Assembly (NCBI GenBank): GCA_023391335.1
Contig: JAEWBG010000096.1
Location: forward strand, 7,240-71,239
From: Pseudomonadota bacterium
Lineage (GTDB): Bacteria > Pseudomonadota > Gammaproteobacteria > Steroidobacterales > Steroidobacteraceae
Direction: 5' to 3'
Length of the DNA: 64,000 nt
Part shown: positions 21,780 to 30,186 of the stretch, piece by piece
Layout: the number at the start of each line of letters is the position of its first letter
Numbering within the stretch: the first letter of the stretch is position 1
Notes under the pieces: model-generated
What the model was told of the DNA's origin: nothing
Database searches by the model: none
The model's input: only the letters and a program-made list of their open reading frames with translations
Translations under genes and position numbers: made by a program

Positions 21780-23048
21780 ATGACCCGCCGCACCGGTAGC
21801 GCCGATCTACCTCTGCACGGTGGCCGTGTGCCGCCGTGGTTGTCGGCGCGCATGGCAAAACTCGGCCGCGTGATTGTGGAAGCGATCGTGCATCACTACG
21901 GGCGCGATGAGTTGCTGCGACGGCTTGCGCATCCTTTCTGGTTTCAGTCGTTCGGGTCCGTCATGGGAATGGACTGGCACTCATCAGGAATTACGACCAG
22001 TGTCATCGGTGCGCTCAAGCGCGGTCTGGGGCCGGTGCAATCGGAGCTGGGAATCTACGTGTGCGGCGGCAAGGGTACGCACTCGCGCCAGACGCCTACC
22101 GAGTTGCTCGAGATCGGGCATCGAACCGGCCTCGAGGCCACCTCTCTCGTGCGCGCGAGCCGTCTGATTGCGAAGGTCGACAGTGCTGCGGTCCAGGATG
22201 GCTTCGATCTCTATCTACATTCCTTCATCGTCACGCGCGAAGGTCGGTGGTGTGTGGTTCAGCAGGGCATGAATGAAAGCCGGCGCGAGGCGCGGCGCTA
22301 TCACTGGCTCTCTGAAAATCTGCAGAGCTTCATCGACTCTCCTCATTCGGGCATCGAGGGCAAGAATCAGGGTTCGATCATGAACCTTGCCGATGCGCGG
22401 GCGGACCGCAACCGTCGGGCCGGCCTGGAACTGGTTCATTTCGGTCCCGACACCACGATCGGCGTGCTCAAGAAATTGCGCGGGGACGGAAGCGCGGCTC
22501 GGGACTTGTTCGCTGACCAATTGCCGTTCATACCCCCATCGATAGAAGCAGAACTCGCTCGCCTGCCTCGCTTGCAGATGCCGGCGCACCATGAGGTGCG
22601 CGCCTCGGACGTCGTGTTGAAGCGGTTGCATGCGGCACTCGCGGCCGCTGCAGATCGTGGGCCGCAGGATTTTCCAGAGCTGTTGCTGACGCCAGGCGTG
22701 GGTGCGAGAACGATCGCCGCGCTTGCGCTGGTCGCTGAGGTGGTCCATGGCGCGCCCTCGAGGTTTTCGGATCCCGCTCGCTTTTCCATGGCTCACGGCG
22801 GGAAAGATGGCCATCCGTTTCCGGTGCCGCTCATGGTGTTCGACGAGACGATTCGGGTCCTGAAATCGGCCGTTGAACGCGCAAAACTAGGCAACGACGA
22901 GCGCCTCGCGGCGATTCAACGCCTGGACCAGCATGCGCGCGCGATCGAGCCGTTCACACGCGGCCCGAGCTTCGACGAGTTTGTAGCCGCTGAGCGCAAT
23001 CGAGCGCCTGAATTTGGCGGACGAACGGTCTTTGGGCCCTCGCGCTAA
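21780..23048 (+). CDS. DUF763 domain-containing protein
   Basis: A 422-residue protein of the DUF763 family, recognised by the start RTGSADLPLHGGRVPPWLSA, the segment HPFWFQSFGSVMGMDWHSSG and VCGGKGTHSRQTP. The family is found in bacteria and archaea and has no established function that I know. The region PELLLTPGVGARTIAALALV resembles a helix-hairpin-helix, which would fit nucleic-acid binding. No signal peptide. It stands alone, 150 bp after the LuxR-VOC gene. Confidence 0.85.
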   Translation: MTRRTGSADLPLHGGRVPPWLSARMAKLGRVIVEAIVHHYGRDELLRRLAHPFWFQSFGSVMGMDWHSSGITTSVIGALKRGLGPVQSELGIYVCGGKGTHSRQTPTELLEIGHRTGLEATSLVRASRLIAKVDSAAVQDGFDLYLHSFIVTREGRWCVVQQGMNESRREARRYHWLSENLQSFIDSPHSGIEGKNQGSIMNLADARADRNRRAGLELVHFGPDTTIGVLKKLRGDGSAARDLFADQLPFIPPSIEAELARLPRLQMPAHHEVRASDVVLKRLHAALAAAADRGPQDFPELLLTPGVGARTIAALALVAEVVHGAPSRFSDPARFSMAHGGKDGHPFPVPLMVFDETIRVLKSAVERAKLGNDERLAAIQRLDQHARAIEPFTRGPSFDEFVAAERNRAPEFGGRTVFGPSR

Positions 23049-23146
23049 GCGAGCGGCTGTCGAGATTTCTTTCAACACTCTCGTGTGAAGGGAAAATCAG
23101 TAGCGCGCTGCGCCGATCTCGCTATGATTGCGCCAGGGGAGGGCAA

Positions 23147-24979
23147 GTGCGTATGTCGTCGGTGCTTCAGCGAGCCGCGGCCCAAGCTAATGGCGCGATG
23201 CCATTTGCTAGCTTTGCGCAAATCGTACGCATGCTGGTTCCACCAGCACATCGCGTCAGCTTCTATGACGCGAAAGGTCGCGCGTTATGGATCAATGACG
23301 GTGTCGAAGAACCCGATTTCCGCCTCCATTTAGAGATCATCCTGGCACGAGCGATTCGCGTCTCCAACGACGAATCCGACTCGAGCTCCTACAGCGCCGA
23401 AGATCAGGACGAGCCGGTTTTCATCTTTCCGATTCGCGATCGTAAACGAGACGTGTTGGGCGCGATCGGCTTGGTCTGTCGCAATCTACCGGCGAGCTCG
23501 AAATACCGCACCGAGACGGTGGAGAAGTTGCTCGCACCCGTGCTCGAGATCCTGGCTCACACTTGGGATCCTCCAGCGTCGTCCGCATTGGCGATCCCTT
23601 CGCCGAAATCTGTGCAAGAACCAGCGTCGGCGCCCAAGGTCGATGCAGCGCCATTGCCTGCGATGCTGCGTCGGGCGCTTGCACTGACCACTCAATCGTT
23701 GGACGCCGCCTTCGGCGCGATTATTCTGCCGAACAAGCCATTCACGCTGAGTCATCGCGCGAGCCCGGATGAGTCGGATTTCGCCATCACTACGGCGATC
23801 GACAACGTACGTGCGCAGATCGTCCGTTGGATGTCGGCCAAGAATGACCCGCTGATCGTGAACACGGCGGCCCAAAGTCAGGCGCACTTTGGCGGGTACA
23901 AATTCTTAGGCGTGCCGTTGCGGGACGCCTCCGGGCAACTCGCTGCGATCGTGATGCTCTATCGCGTACGCAAACAGCCGGATTTCTCGGTGAACGACGT
24001 TGCCATCGTTGATGAGATCGCGCGCCAATTGCCGCCGAAGGCGCTCACTGAATTATTGGCCGCGAAGGCACCTCCGCCACCGAAGCCGGTCGCGAATGTC
24101 GTCAAAGTCACCGCGCCCGTGCCGACTACGAAAGTGGCGCGACCGCGAGAAGCGGCTCCTGCTTGCCCGGAGCTCAGCAAAGCCCCGACCGCATCCGCGG
24201 TCATGGTTCCTGCCATCACTGCAGGACCGGTTTCGATGGATGTTCGAGTGCGCGAGGCGCTGCGCAACGGTGCATTCGATTTGTATGTGCAATCGATTGA
24301 ACCGCTGCGAGACAGCGAACGTCCGGCTCGCTTCGAAGTGCTGTTGCGATTGCCCGATGCCGATCAGGTTCGTACGCCTCGCTCCTTCATGGGCGCGGCG
24401 AGATCCGGGTATCTAATGCCCGACGTCGATCGCTGGGTCGTGAGTGAGCTCTTGAAAAAATTAAAGCAGCACGCCTTGAGCGTACGAACTTCGTGTTGGG
24501 AATTCTGCGTCAACATCGCCGCACAATCGCTCGCCGCGGATCACTTCAGCGATTTCTTGGTCGCCGAGGTCTGCAAGAGTGCGATTCCGGCAGGGCTGCT
24601 CGTTTTCGAAGTCAACGAGAAGGATGCGACCGATCACGAGAAGGCATTGCACACGCTTGCAGCGAAATTGCGCGATGTCGGTAGCCGCATTGCGCTCGAC
24701 AACTGCCGCGCTGGTCTCGGAACGCTGGCATCAGTGCGTAAGTGGCCGGTGAGCTGCGTCAAGATCGATGGCTCGCTCATTCGCAACATCTCGACGAGCG
24801 CACAGTATCAATCTCAGGTGCGAGCACTCGTTGACCTCGCCACCAGCATGGGCGTGGATACCGTCGCCGAGTGCGTGGAAAACCAAAGTGTCTGCAGCAC
24901 ACTGCTGGATATCGGCGTGGACTATGCGCAGGGCTTTCATCTCGGCAAGCCTCAGCCGCTGTCGCAGCTTTTCAAATAG
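23147..24979 (+). CDS. GAF-like and partly degenerate EAL domain protein
   Basis: A 610-residue soluble protein. AGGGGAGG precedes GTG 23147; ATG 23153 two codons later is equally possible. The N-terminal 150 residues and a GAF-like domain (about 170-300) are followed by a Pro/Ala linker (305-370) and an EAL-type domain (375-605). In that domain the signature is EVL in place of EAL, and the DDFG loop reads DNCRAG, replacing the second metal-binding Asp. The KID, AECVE and QGFHLGKP positions are kept. It may be a weak phosphodiesterase or a c-di-GMP receptor. Confidence 0.85.
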   Translation: MRMSSVLQRAAAQANGAMPFASFAQIVRMLVPPAHRVSFYDAKGRALWINDGVEEPDFRLHLEIILARAIRVSNDESDSSSYSAEDQDEPVFIFPIRDRKRDVLGAIGLVCRNLPASSKYRTETVEKLLAPVLEILAHTWDPPASSALAIPSPKSVQEPASAPKVDAAPLPAMLRRALALTTQSLDAAFGAIILPNKPFTLSHRASPDESDFAITTAIDNVRAQIVRWMSAKNDPLIVNTAAQSQAHFGGYKFLGVPLRDASGQLAAIVMLYRVRKQPDFSVNDVAIVDEIARQLPPKALTELLAAKAPPPPKPVANVVKVTAPVPTTKVARPREAAPACPELSKAPTASAVMVPAITAGPVSMDVRVREALRNGAFDLYVQSIEPLRDSERPARFEVLLRLPDADQVRTPRSFMGAARSGYLMPDVDRWVVSELLKKLKQHALSVRTSCWEFCVNIAAQSLAADHFSDFLVAEVCKSAIPAGLLVFEVNEKDATDHEKALHTLAAKLRDVGSRIALDNCRAGLGTLASVRKWPVSCVKIDGSLIRNISTSAQYQSQVRALVDLATSMGVDTVAECVENQSVCSTLLDIGVDYAQGFHLGKPQPLSQLFK

Positions 24980-24984
24980 ATTTG

Positions 24985-25143
24985 ATCTCCAAGGAGGACA
25001 CGGAGAGCACGGAGACAAACACGCGGAAACGAGCAGGACAGAAAACGATTTCCCGGAGAGCTCCGACTCGTTCAGAGTCTGATTGCTCCCGCCCCATGAG
25101 TTCTTACGCCTCCGTGTGCTCCGTGTTCTCCGTGGAGCAACTC
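24985..25143. repeat. 9-bp-period inverted repeat pair (CACGGAG type)
   Basis: Arm 24987-25014 (CACGGAGAG, CACGGAGAC units) pairs with arm 25110-25137; 24 of 28 positions are complementary. It fills the gap between the convergent EAL and acyl-CoA dehydrogenase genes. The word AGTCTGATTG in the spacer also occurs in the related locus at 58060-58218. Confidence 0.85.
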
Positions 25144-25150
25144 TTAATCT

Positions 25151-26269
25151 TCATGCAGAAGCGGCGGTAAACCGTTGCAGATGCGTATCCGTATCGCCCA
25201 GCGTGAACTCAATCGCGGTGAGTCGTTTGAAGTAGTGGCTCACGCGCATCTCGTCCGTCATGCCCATTCCTCCATGCAGTTGGATGGATTGCTGGGCAAT
25301 GAATCTTCCTGCTTGTCCAACCAGAACCTTCGCAGCAGAGAGTGCCTTGCGGCGTTCAGTGCGGTTTGAATCGGTGCAACGGATCGCAGCGAGATAGCTC
25401 ATCGAGGTTGCCTGTTCGGCATAGATGTACATATCCGCCATGCGATGCTGCAGTACCTGGAAGCGGCCGATCGCCTGACCGAATTGCTTGCGGTTCTTCA
25501 AGTACTCGAGGGTGGATGCGTTGACTGCCTTCATGATCCCCACCGCTTCAGCACAGAGTGCGCTCAAGGCTACGTCGTAGGCGGCATCGATCGCAGCGAA
25601 TGCATCTTGGCTCAAGCAGTTCTCCGCACTCACTGCGACATCCGTTAGCTCGATATCTGCTGCCTCGTGGCCATCCAAGGTGCGATAGGAGGTCACGCGA
25701 ACGCCGGCGGCGTGCGGATCGATACGAAATACTCCAATGGAGTTCGTGTCGTTCACATCGCCGGCAAGCCGTGCGCTCACGATGAGGTCGTGCGCTCGGT
25801 TTGCAAAACCCACGACGCTCTTGTGTCCATTAACGACAAAGCCGCTACGGGCAGCTGTTGCTGTCGCTGCAACGCTTGAGAGTGTCCCGCGCGATTGAGG
25901 TTCTTCGTGGGCGAGAATCGCGATGCGTTCGCCGGTCGCGATTGCAGGCAGGAGCTCTGTCGCAGTCCCACCCATCTGAGCAATAAGAGCGGGCGTGAGC
26001 ACGGCGGCTTCGATAAATGGCTCGAGCACCAGTCCCTCACCAAAGGCATTCATCACGAGCATCGTGTCCACGGCAGTACCGCCTAATCCGCCGTGTTCTT
26101 CAGGGACGTTGATTGCAGTGAGCCCGAGGCCAGCCAACTCGGCCCAAACATTCGACGCGCGATGCGCCTGGAGTAAGTCGCGCCGAGTTTCGAACGTGTA
26201 TTGCTCGCGCACGAAACGCTGCACTGTTTCTGCAAGGAGCAATTGTTCGTCGCTGAATGAAAAGTCCAT
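25151..26269 (-). CDS. Acyl-CoA dehydrogenase, small partner of a tandem pair
   Basis: A 372-residue flavoprotein-type dehydrogenase: an N-terminal helical domain (DEQLLLAETVQRFVREQYTF), a middle beta domain and a C-terminal helical domain with QLHGGMGMTDEMRVSHYFKR. The family oxidises acyl-CoA at the alpha-beta bond, passing electrons to ETF. It starts 2 bases after the stop of a second acyl-CoA dehydrogenase gene; such adjacent unequal pairs form alpha2-beta2 heterotetramers in steroid and other bulky acyl-CoA breakdown. The substrate is unknown. Confidence 0.92.
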   Translation of the reverse strand: MDFSFSDEQLLLAETVQRFVREQYTFETRRDLLQAHRASNVWAELAGLGLTAINVPEEHGGLGGTAVDTMLVMNAFGEGLVLEPFIEAAVLTPALIAQMGGTATELLPAIATGERIAILAHEEPQSRGTLSSVAATATAARSGFVVNGHKSVVGFANRAHDLIVSARLAGDVNDTNSIGVFRIDPHAAGVRVTSYRTLDGHEAADIELTDVAVSAENCLSQDAFAAIDAAYDVALSALCAEAVGIMKAVNASTLEYLKNRKQFGQAIGRFQVLQHRMADMYIYAEQATSMSYLAAIRCTDSNRTERRKALSAAKVLVGQAGRFIAQQSIQLHGGMGMTDEMRVSHYFKRLTAIEFTLGDTDTHLQRFTAASA

Positions 26270-26271
26270 GG

Positions 26272-27483
26272 TTAGAGTCCCAACAGCATCTGGGCAATGA
26301 TGTTGCGCTGAATCTCGTTCGAGCCGCCGTAAATCGATACTTTGCGCATGTTGCAGTACGTCGCGGCCAAGGCGGGTGAGTACTCCGGCCCGACGACATG
26401 GGCGAAGTCAGCTTCCTCCGTTGTCAGGCGGGTGTAGGGCAGGGCGTAACTGCCTACCGCAAACATCATCAACTCGCTCAAGGCTTGCTGGATCTCGGTA
26501 CCTTTGATTTTCAGGACCGACGCTTCGGGGCCGGGTGCTTTGCGTTGCGTCTCCGCGGAGAGCGCTCGAAGCTGGGTGATCTCGAGCGCCATCAGATCGA
26601 TCTCCACTTGCGCCACCCGAGCAGCGAAGTACGCATCATCGATCAGCGGTCGCCCATTCTTCATCTCGCGATGCGCAACGTCTTTCAGCCTCTGCAGCTC
26701 TCGCTTGGAAATGCCGACGGTCGCGATACTGGTGCGCTCGTGACCGAGCAGAAACTTGGCATAGGTCCAGCCTTTGTTTTCTTCCCCGACCAAATTTTCG
26801 ATGGGCACCCTGACGTTTTCGAACCAGACCTCATTCACTTCGTGCCCGCCATCCAAGGTGATGATTGGACGGACGCTGATGCCGGGCGTCTTCATATCTA
26901 TGAGTAGAAACGAAATCCCCTGCTGCGGCTTCGAAGCCGCGGGGTCGGTGCGAACCAAGCAGAAGATCCAGTTGGCGTGTTGGCCTAACGTGTTCCACGT
27001 CTTTTGCCCGTTGACGATGTAGTGTTCGCCTTTGGCATCGGTGCGACGCTCGGCGCGTGTCTTAAGCGAGGCGAGATCGGAGCCGGCGCCCGGCTCGGAA
27101 TAACCTTGGCACCACCAATCCTCGGCCGAAAGAATCCGCGGCAGAAAACGGCTCTGCTGCTCAGGTGTGCCGAACGCCATGATGACGGGTCCCACCATCT
27201 TCAGTCCGAACGGCAGGATTCGAGGTGTGCCGGCTGCGGCGCACTCTTCATCGAAGATATGCTGTTCGACGGGACTCCAGCCGGTGCCGCCGAACTGCTT
27301 GGGCCACGATGGCCCACCCCAACCTCGCAAATGCAGGATGCGCTGCCACCGCGTGAAGTCATCGGACTTGACTGGGCCGCCGTTGAGGACGCGATTGCTA
27401 ATGTCTTCTGGAAGCTGAGTCCGCAAGAACTCGCGGACCTCAGCACGAAAGGCCTGCTCAGCGGCAGTGAAGTTGAGGTCCAT
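26272..27483 (-). CDS. Acyl-CoA dehydrogenase, large partner of a tandem pair
   Basis: A 403-residue acyl-CoA dehydrogenase. FAD/substrate segments include WWCQGYSEPGAGSDLASLKT, YIVNGQKTWNT and the C-terminal IYGGSNEIQRNIIAQMLLGL. It is the first gene of a two-gene operon with the 372-aa dehydrogenase and is transcribed divergently from an IclR regulator 195 bp away, which probably controls both. The FadE-like heteromeric arrangement suggests breakdown of a large acyl-CoA such as a sterol side chain or terpenoid; that is inference from gene context only. Confidence 0.93.
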   Translation of the reverse strand: MDLNFTAAEQAFRAEVREFLRTQLPEDISNRVLNGGPVKSDDFTRWQRILHLRGWGGPSWPKQFGGTGWSPVEQHIFDEECAAAGTPRILPFGLKMVGPVIMAFGTPEQQSRFLPRILSAEDWWCQGYSEPGAGSDLASLKTRAERRTDAKGEHYIVNGQKTWNTLGQHANWIFCLVRTDPAASKPQQGISFLLIDMKTPGISVRPIITLDGGHEVNEVWFENVRVPIENLVGEENKGWTYAKFLLGHERTSIATVGISKRELQRLKDVAHREMKNGRPLIDDAYFAARVAQVEIDLMALEITQLRALSAETQRKAPGPEASVLKIKGTEIQQALSELMMFAVGSYALPYTRLTTEEADFAHVVGPEYSPALAATYCNMRKVSIYGGSNEIQRNIIAQMLLGL

Positions 27484-27678
27484 ATGCGCTTGCCGACAAC
27501 GCGGCTCACAAGGAATGTGTGGATCGGTTCCAGGATGGTAGGCAGGGAGCGGATCGGCGGCAACTCACGCCGCGAATCGCATTCCCGCCCTGGCGGATGG
27601 TTCGCTTGGCGGGGTTGTGTTAGCTTGCCGCGCGGCTGGGCGGTTGATATCGACATCGCCTGCTGACACCGAACAATC

Positions 27679-28497
27679 ATGACGCAAGACAACACTTCAG
27701 ACGCGGTCATACCGCGCGTGCGAGCTCGCCACGATCGTCATTTCGTCACCGCGCTGGCGCGAGGGCTGGATGTGCTCTCGTGCTTTCGCAGCGGCAGCGG
27801 CCTGCTCGGCAACCAAGAGATTGCCGATCGCTGTCGCTTGCCGAAGTCCACGGTTTCGCGGCTCACGTATACGCTGACCAAGCTTGGCTATCTGCACTAC
27901 GACAAAGAGTCGGGCAAATATCGATTGGGTCCGGCGACGCTCGCGCTCGGTAGCGCTGTCATGGGACGTTTCGACATTCGCGACGTTGCGCGTCCGCTGA
28001 TGCAGGAGCTGGCCGACTCAGCGGGAACCTCAGTGGCGTTGGGTGCACGTCAAGGATTGAACATGGCGTTAGTGGAGGTGTGCAAAGGCAAGACAGTGCT
28101 GTCGTTGAACATGGAGGTCGGAATGCGATTGTCACTGGCGACCTCGGCAATCGGCCGTTGCTATCTCGCGATTTGTAGCGAAGCAGAAAGGCTCGAGCTT
28201 TTCGAAGAAATCCAAAGGAGCGATCGCAAAGCGTGGCCCGCACTGCACGAAGGCATCGAGAAGTCGCTCGCCGAGTACCGTCAATACGGAGTCTGCAGCT
28301 CGTTTGGAGAATGGCAGCCCGATGTAAACGGAATTGCAGTGGGATTTCGACCGGGCAGCGGTATGCCGCCGATGGCGATCAACTGCGGCGCCCCCGCGTT
28401 CAAGCTTTCATCGCAGCACTTGATGACCGACGTGCGCCCGCGCCTGCTGGCGCTCGCCAAAAAACTAGAAGAAGCGATGGGCGTCGCACGTAGCTGA
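27679..28497 (+). CDS. IclR-family transcriptional regulator
   Basis: A 272-residue protein. The N-terminal winged helix (about 20-85: LLGNQEIADRCRLPKSTVSR, then LTKLGYLHYDKESGKYRLG) is followed by the ligand-binding IclR domain (ARPLMQELADSAGTSVALGA, LATSAIGRCYLAI, YGVCSSFGEWQPDVNGIAVG). The family usually represses or activates catabolic genes in response to an aromatic or acyl ligand. It is divergent from the acyl-CoA dehydrogenase pair, the likely target. Confidence 0.93.
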   Translation: MTQDNTSDAVIPRVRARHDRHFVTALARGLDVLSCFRSGSGLLGNQEIADRCRLPKSTVSRLTYTLTKLGYLHYDKESGKYRLGPATLALGSAVMGRFDIRDVARPLMQELADSAGTSVALGARQGLNMALVEVCKGKTVLSLNMEVGMRLSLATSAIGRCYLAICSEAERLELFEEIQRSDRKAWPALHEGIEKSLAEYRQYGVCSSFGEWQPDVNGIAVGFRPGSGMPPMAINCGAPAFKLSSQHLMTDVRPRLLALAKKLEEAMGVARS

Positions 28498-28507
28498 CGA
28501 TTTTCGG

Positions 28508-28531
28508 CGCAGACAATCCTCTCTGTCTGCG
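28508..28531 (+). terminator. Hairpin after the IclR gene
   Basis: CGCAGACA / TGTCTGCG perfect 8-bp stem around ATCCTCTC, 10 bases after the IclR stop. No T-run, so possibly not a classical terminator. Confidence 0.45.
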
Positions 28532-28645
28532 TCGCGCAACGCTCGAAAAAACCAGCTCGCGCGCGCTACGCAGAGCCGGAACTTTTCTTGCGCAGGGACA
28601 GTTAGGGTGCAGTCTTGTTAAATATCCCTGACATCCAAAAAATTC

Positions 28646-30133
28646 ATGCGCGAATCAGCTCAAGCGAAGATCATGCGCGCATCGCTTGCTTCCACCGCAT
28701 CAGCGCCCAACGTTTCACGAGCTGGGCGGTCTGCGTCTGCTCGCGTACAGCGCGGAACGGCTGAACCGCCGGCCGTCGCGCTACTGAAGCGCGTCTTCAA
28801 TCCTTCCGTCATCGTCATCACACTGCTGTGGTGCGCCGTTGGCTACGGGCAACAACTCAGCGCGTCATACCTGGCATTAGCTGTTCTCACGTTCTTGATT
28901 TCGAGCCAACTCGTTAGCGAGCCCGTGCTCGACAATTCAGTGCATCGCGATTTGTCAGCGATCGTCCGACACCGGATCTTTGGTGAGTGGCTGATCGTGT
29001 CTGCCGTGCTTCTGTTCTTGGCGTTTGCATTCAAGACCACAGAAATTTTTTCACGCAGGGTAATTCTTACTTGGTTCGCGGTGACGCCATTCGTGGTGGT
29101 CTCTGCGCAATTGGGATTGCGAAAGCTCGCTGCGTTTTACGCTTTGCGTGGCGGCATCGTTCAGAGTCACATCATCATCGGCGCAAACGAATGCGGCGTG
29201 AGATTGGCGCAGCGCGTGAAGGCGAACCCGCACTTGGGTACGTTCAAAGGCTTCTTCGATGATCGCCAGGATGACCGCTCGGGCAGCGTGCCGACTGAAC
29301 AGCTGCTTGGCCGCATGGAGGATGTGCTGGACTACGTGCGGCTCAACTCGGTCAGCAACGTATATATATGTCTGCCGATCCGAGCAGAGGATCGTGTCAT
29401 GAAGTTGATGCGCGAACTGCGCGATACGACTGCTTCGGTCTACTTTGTACCAGACGTGTTCGTATTCGACTTGATCCGAGCTCAGCTTGCCGACGTCGAC
29501 GGCGTCCCGGTGCTTGCCGTGTGCGAGACGCCGTTCAGCGGCATGAACGGCGTGGCGAAGCGCTTCAGCGATATCTTGTTCGCGTCAGTGTTGATCCTGA
29601 TGCTCTGGCCAGTGATGTTGGCGATTGCGATTGGCGTCAAGTTGAGCTCACCCGGTCCGGTGATCTTCAAGCAGCGTCGCTATGGGTTGTACGGCGAGCG
29701 CATCCGCGTCTACAAATTTCGCACGATGACAGTTTGCGAGGATCGCGACCAGGTTACACAGGCGCGGCGCAACGACCCGCGCGTGACGAAATTCGGTGCG
29801 TTTTTGCGCCGCACCTCACTCGATGAACTGCCGCAGCTATTCAACGTGTTGTTCGGATCGATGAGTTTGGTGGGACCGCGCCCTCATGCGGTCGCGCATA
29901 ACGAGGAATATCGCAAGCTCATTGACGGCTACATGCTGCGTCATAAAGTGCGTCCCGGAATTACTGGGTGGGCACAGGTCAACGGTTTTCGCGGTGAGAC
30001 CGAAACCCTGGAGAAGATGAAGCGTCGCGTCGAATACGATCTGCACTATTTGCGCAATTGGTCGCTGGCGCTCGACATTACGATCTTGCTGCGCACGGCA
30101 CGATTAGTTGTACGCGACGGGAACGCGTACTGA
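28646..30133 (+). CDS. Undecaprenyl-phosphate sugar phosphotransferase (WcaJ-like)
   Basis: A 495-residue polyisoprenyl-phosphate hexose-1-phosphate transferase. Four or so N-terminal membrane segments (from about residue 55 to 170), a CoA-binding-like Rossmann region (SHIIIGANECGVRLAQRVKA) and a membrane hairpin near 310-335 lead to the catalytic domain: FKQRRYGLYGERIRVYKFRT, RRTSLDELPQLFNVLFGSMS, VGPRPHA and RHKVRPGITGWAQVNGFRG. It attaches the first sugar to undecaprenyl phosphate and starts exopolysaccharide synthesis. The next gene is a transferase-type fusion; the rest of an EPS cluster is absent. Confidence 0.92.
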   Translation: MRESAQAKIMRASLASTASAPNVSRAGRSASARVQRGTAEPPAVALLKRVFNPSVIVITLLWCAVGYGQQLSASYLALAVLTFLISSQLVSEPVLDNSVHRDLSAIVRHRIFGEWLIVSAVLLFLAFAFKTTEIFSRRVILTWFAVTPFVVVSAQLGLRKLAAFYALRGGIVQSHIIIGANECGVRLAQRVKANPHLGTFKGFFDDRQDDRSGSVPTEQLLGRMEDVLDYVRLNSVSNVYICLPIRAEDRVMKLMRELRDTTASVYFVPDVFVFDLIRAQLADVDGVPVLAVCETPFSGMNGVAKRFSDILFASVLILMLWPVMLAIAIGVKLSSPGPVIFKQRRYGLYGERIRVYKFRTMTVCEDRDQVTQARRNDPRVTKFGAFLRRTSLDELPQLFNVLFGSMSLVGPRPHAVAHNEEYRKLIDGYMLRHKVRPGITGWAQVNGFRGETETLEKMKRRVEYDLHYLRNWSLALDITILLRTARLVVRDGNAY

Positions 30134-30186
30134 GCTGATGCGTCTTGCTGTATGGCTGCGAAAGCCAGGCAACAGCGGGACGCGGG

